NCBI GenBank assembly: GCA_002314565.1
Contig: DCGL01000014.1
Span: forward strand, 12,894 to 19,488
Source of the DNA: Clostridiales bacterium UBA1779
GTDB lineage: Bacteria > Bacillota > Clostridia > Oscillospirales > CAG-272
DNA: 6,595 nucleotides
Direction: 5' to 3'
Below the pieces are notes generated by a model, which did no database searches, was not told the DNA's origin, and saw nothing but the letters and a program-made list of their open reading frames with translations. How positions within the stretch are numbered: position 1 is the stretch's first letter; each line of letters starts with the position of its first letter. A program made the position numbers and the translations under genes. Shown piece by piece: positions 4,853 through 6,595 of the stretch.

Positions 4853-6415
4853 TCAGTCCTTGCGGGCCTTGAAGGCAACGCCCATTCCGAGAACGGAGAC
4901 GAGAGCGGCAAGAGCGACGAAGAGAATGGAGTCGCCGGTTGCGGGATCGTCAACAACGGGAGTCTCGATAACGGGAGCGGTGTAACCGACAAGTCCGAGA
5001 GCGGCAGCAGCAGCTTCAGCCTGAGCGGCAGTGGCAATTGTTACAAGACCTGCACGCTGAGTTCCGAGTTCCATAATTGAAACGGCATTGGCAGCTGTCT
5101 CTGTATATGAGAAGTACTTGGTACCGTCATTCTCAACGAGAGTGAGCTTTACGTCGTAATTTTCGGGAACTGTTGCAGAAGAGAAGCCGAGAACGGAACC
5201 GTAGTACTTTTCTTCAACTCTTGTAGTGATGGTGCTTCTTGATACGCTTCCGAGACCAACGCAGTCTTTAATGGCGGTATCCTTAATTGTTCCTTCGTCG
5301 GTATTTCTCGTATCATTTGTATAAGCGAAAATCTGTGATACGAAAGAACCTCCGGAAACAGCACCTCTGTTTACGCAGTTTGTAACCTTGGCAAACAGAT
5401 AATTGCTGCTGTAGTTTCCGCACCATACGTAGCCGATGATACCAGCAGCACGTGCATTGGCAGAGGAAACAGCACCGTAGTTGTCGCATCTGTCAACGGT
5501 GATCATTGCATAATAGCCCTTTTCACCGCCGGTTGAACCGAGAATACCGGCAGCATCTGATGAGCCTGATGTTCCGGATGAGAAGCCTGATGTAACAGCG
5601 CCCTTGTTTGTGCAGTATGAGATTGCAACGTTGCATCCTCTAATATGAGCAAGGATACCGGCAGCCTGTGTGGTGGCAAAGATAGCACCGGTGTTGAGGC
5701 AGTTTGTGATTGTGATTGAACGTGCTGTGTCAGGGGCATAAGCATTATCGCCGCCGAAACGTCCGACGATACCGGCAGCAAGACCGGTCAGTGAGCTTGC
5801 AATGTCGATGGAAACGTCACCGGTGTTTACACAGTCGGTGAATGAAACCTTTGAACCCTGAATGTAACCGACAAGACCGCCGATCATATTTCCGCCGAGG
5901 ACCTTACCGTTGTTTGTGCAACCTACGAATGTAGCTTCAACAGCATCAAAAATCTGACCGATGAGACCACCGCGTCTCCAGCTGCCTGTAGCAACAGCAG
6001 TGATGTCGCAGTTGTTGGTAACGTTTTCGATAACAACGTTTGTTGAACTCTTGGCAATATCGCGTGCAAGAGCGCCGCAGTGTGTGGAATCAGCATAAAC
6101 GATCTGATCTCCGGCTTTGCCGATGATGAGATTCTTTACGCAGGCGTTGGTGGAAAGCTGTGCAAATACAGGAACGGTTGTGGTTACCGTGTGTCCGTCA
6201 CCGTCGAGTGTTCCACAGAAGGGAACGATAGTCTCACCGACGCCATAAGATGCGGCGATGGTGATGTCTGCGCCGAGTTTGTAGTTTCCGTCAGCAGCCA
6301 TAGCAGCGAATTCTTCAGCTGTCTTGATTACCGTAGCATCAGCAGCAGATACGCCGACAAGGGCAAGTGAGAGAACCATAATGACAGTTAAAACGATAGC
6401 AAGTGTTTTACGCAT
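4853..6415 (-). CDS. Secreted, surface-anchored beta-helix protein with GLUG-like repeats
   Basis: 520 aa. The signal peptide is residues 1-24 (MRK, hydrophobic core, cleavage after VSA). GTLDGDGHTVTT at 68-80 is the usual first turn of right-handed beta-helix/GLUG proteins. About seven repeats follow, each with a GG(L/I)(I/V)G-type strand and a C-x-N-x-G turn with Cys at 166, 195, 239, 268, 310, 347 and 385 (the last has G for N). The C-terminus has DPATGD (490-495), a hydrophobic segment (496-515) and the basic tail KARKD: a cell-wall sorting signal whose motif has D where LPxTG has L. It may be a sortase substrate or simply membrane-held. A role in adhesion or glycan binding is typical of such folds but unproven here. 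ATG 6415 has AAAGGAGA seven bases upstream. Transcribed alone. Confidence 0.8.
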   Translation of the reverse strand: MRKTLAIVLTVIMVLSLALVGVSAADATVIKTAEEFAAMAADGNYKLGADITIAASYGVGETIVPFCGTLDGDGHTVTTTVPVFAQLSTNACVKNLIIGKAGDQIVYADSTHCGALARDIAKSSTNVVIENVTNNCDITAVATGSWRRGGLIGQIFDAVEATFVGCTNNGKVLGGNMIGGLVGYIQGSKVSFTDCVNTGDVSIDIASSLTGLAAGIVGRFGGDNAYAPDTARSITITNCLNTGAIFATTQAAGILAHIRGCNVAISYCTNKGAVTSGFSSGTSGSSDAAGILGSTGGEKGYYAMITVDRCDNYGAVSSANARAAGIIGYVWCGNYSSNYLFAKVTNCVNRGAVSGGSFVSQIFAYTNDTRNTDEGTIKDTAIKDCVGLGSVSRSTITTRVEEKYYGSVLGFSSATVPENYDVKLTLVENDGTKYFSYTETAANAVSIMELGTQRAGLVTIATAAQAEAAAAALGLVGYTAPVIETPVVDDPATGDSILFVALAALVSVLGMGVAFKARKD

Positions 6416-6421
6416 TGTTTT

Positions 6422-6497
6422 TCTCCTTTTTTCAGAGAGTGATACACTCCCATTTATAGTTAGTTTCTATTATATCAATAAAAAGTTGCGCTGTCAA
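6422..6497 (-). promoter_or_regulatory. Promoter and ribosome binding site of the surface protein gene
   Basis: On the minus strand: perfect TTGACA (6497-6492), 17-bp spacer, perfect TATAAT (6474-6469) preceded by TGA (extended -10). The ribosome binding site AAAGGAGA is at 6429-6422, seven bases before the ATG. This is the strongest-looking promoter in the window and suggests high expression. The stretch 6501-6570 upstream of it holds no gene or clear signal. Confidence 0.9.
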
Positions 6498-6570
6498 CAA
6501 TTTTTTTATTATATATAAGGAAAGGAGTCCAATAGTTTTTAACTCCCCCACATCCGGCCCTCTGCCTCAA

Positions 6571-6595
6571 GTGAACCGGGGGACGTTTCTGATGG
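6571..6595 (+). repeat. Edge copy of the GGGGACGT intergenic repeat
   Basis: The sequence GAACCGGGGGACGTTTCTG followed by ATGG at the right edge matches the arms of the palindrome at 1867-1933 (ACCGGGGGACGTTTC shared), with CTGATGG in place of CCGGTGG. It is in the same orientation as the left arm and is cut by the window end, so an inverted partner may lie just outside. Confidence 0.75.

Noticed and set aside
53..6518. Open frames on the plus strand, and other minus-strand frames inside the four genes
   Set aside because: They overlap the real genes, lack good ribosome binding sites, and their products show no recognisable domain or sensible composition.
6511..6530. Ribosome-binding-site-like AAGGAAAGGAG on the plus strand
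   Set aside because: No ATG, GTG or TTG start with an open frame follows at a usable distance before the window ends.

Overview
The window looks like chromosomal DNA from an anaerobic, gut-type Firmicute, probably a class Clostridia / Oscillospirales relative. This is an inference from several traits: near-consensus TTGACA/TATAAT promoters, mostly with an extended TGn -10; strong AAGGAG ribosome binding sites; GC-rich hairpin plus T-tract terminators; a Gram-positive style C-terminal surface anchor; and a lipoprotein with an acidic Thr/Glu linker. No species can be named from the sequence alone.

All real genes lie on the minus strand, and each has its own promoter, so this is a row of single-gene units and not one operon. 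In order of transcription (right to left): a secreted, surface-anchored beta-helix protein with GLUG-like repeats (4853-6415); a tRNA-Arg(ACG) (4501-4577); an ADP-ribosylglycohydrolase-family enzyme (3004-4353); a D-amino-acid-aminotransferase-like PLP enzyme with a structured leader (1977-2822); and an SGNH-hydrolase lipoprotein with a C-terminal discoidin-like domain (25-1794). Three clear intrinsic terminators follow the surface protein, the tRNA and the aminotransferase. The glycohydrolase has no visible terminator, and its stop codon lies only 19 bp from the -35 of the aminotransferase promoter.

The genes do not form an obvious pathway. Two products act outside the membrane (surface protein, lipoprotein esterase), which fits a polymer-rich habitat. 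The aminotransferase probably supplies D-amino acids for the cell wall.

The most unusual content is a family of intergenic repeats built on CC(A/G)GGGGACGT followed by a short variable block and a TGG end. It occurs at four places: the left edge (1-30, overlapping the stop codon of the lipoprotein gene), a near-perfect 67-bp palindrome (1867-1933) abutting a terminator T-tract, a 130-bp cluster with one inverted and three direct copies in exact 32-bp register (4674-4803), and the right edge (about 6571-6595). The copies fall into two subfamilies that differ mainly in the block after GACGT. Single units do not fold well, but inverted pairs make long hairpins, so these resemble REP/BIME or MITE-like elements moved in trans. 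No transposase gene is in the window. A 14-bp inverted copy of the tRNA-Arg T-arm (4431-4444) and a double-hairpin leader before the aminotransferase are further unexplained structures.
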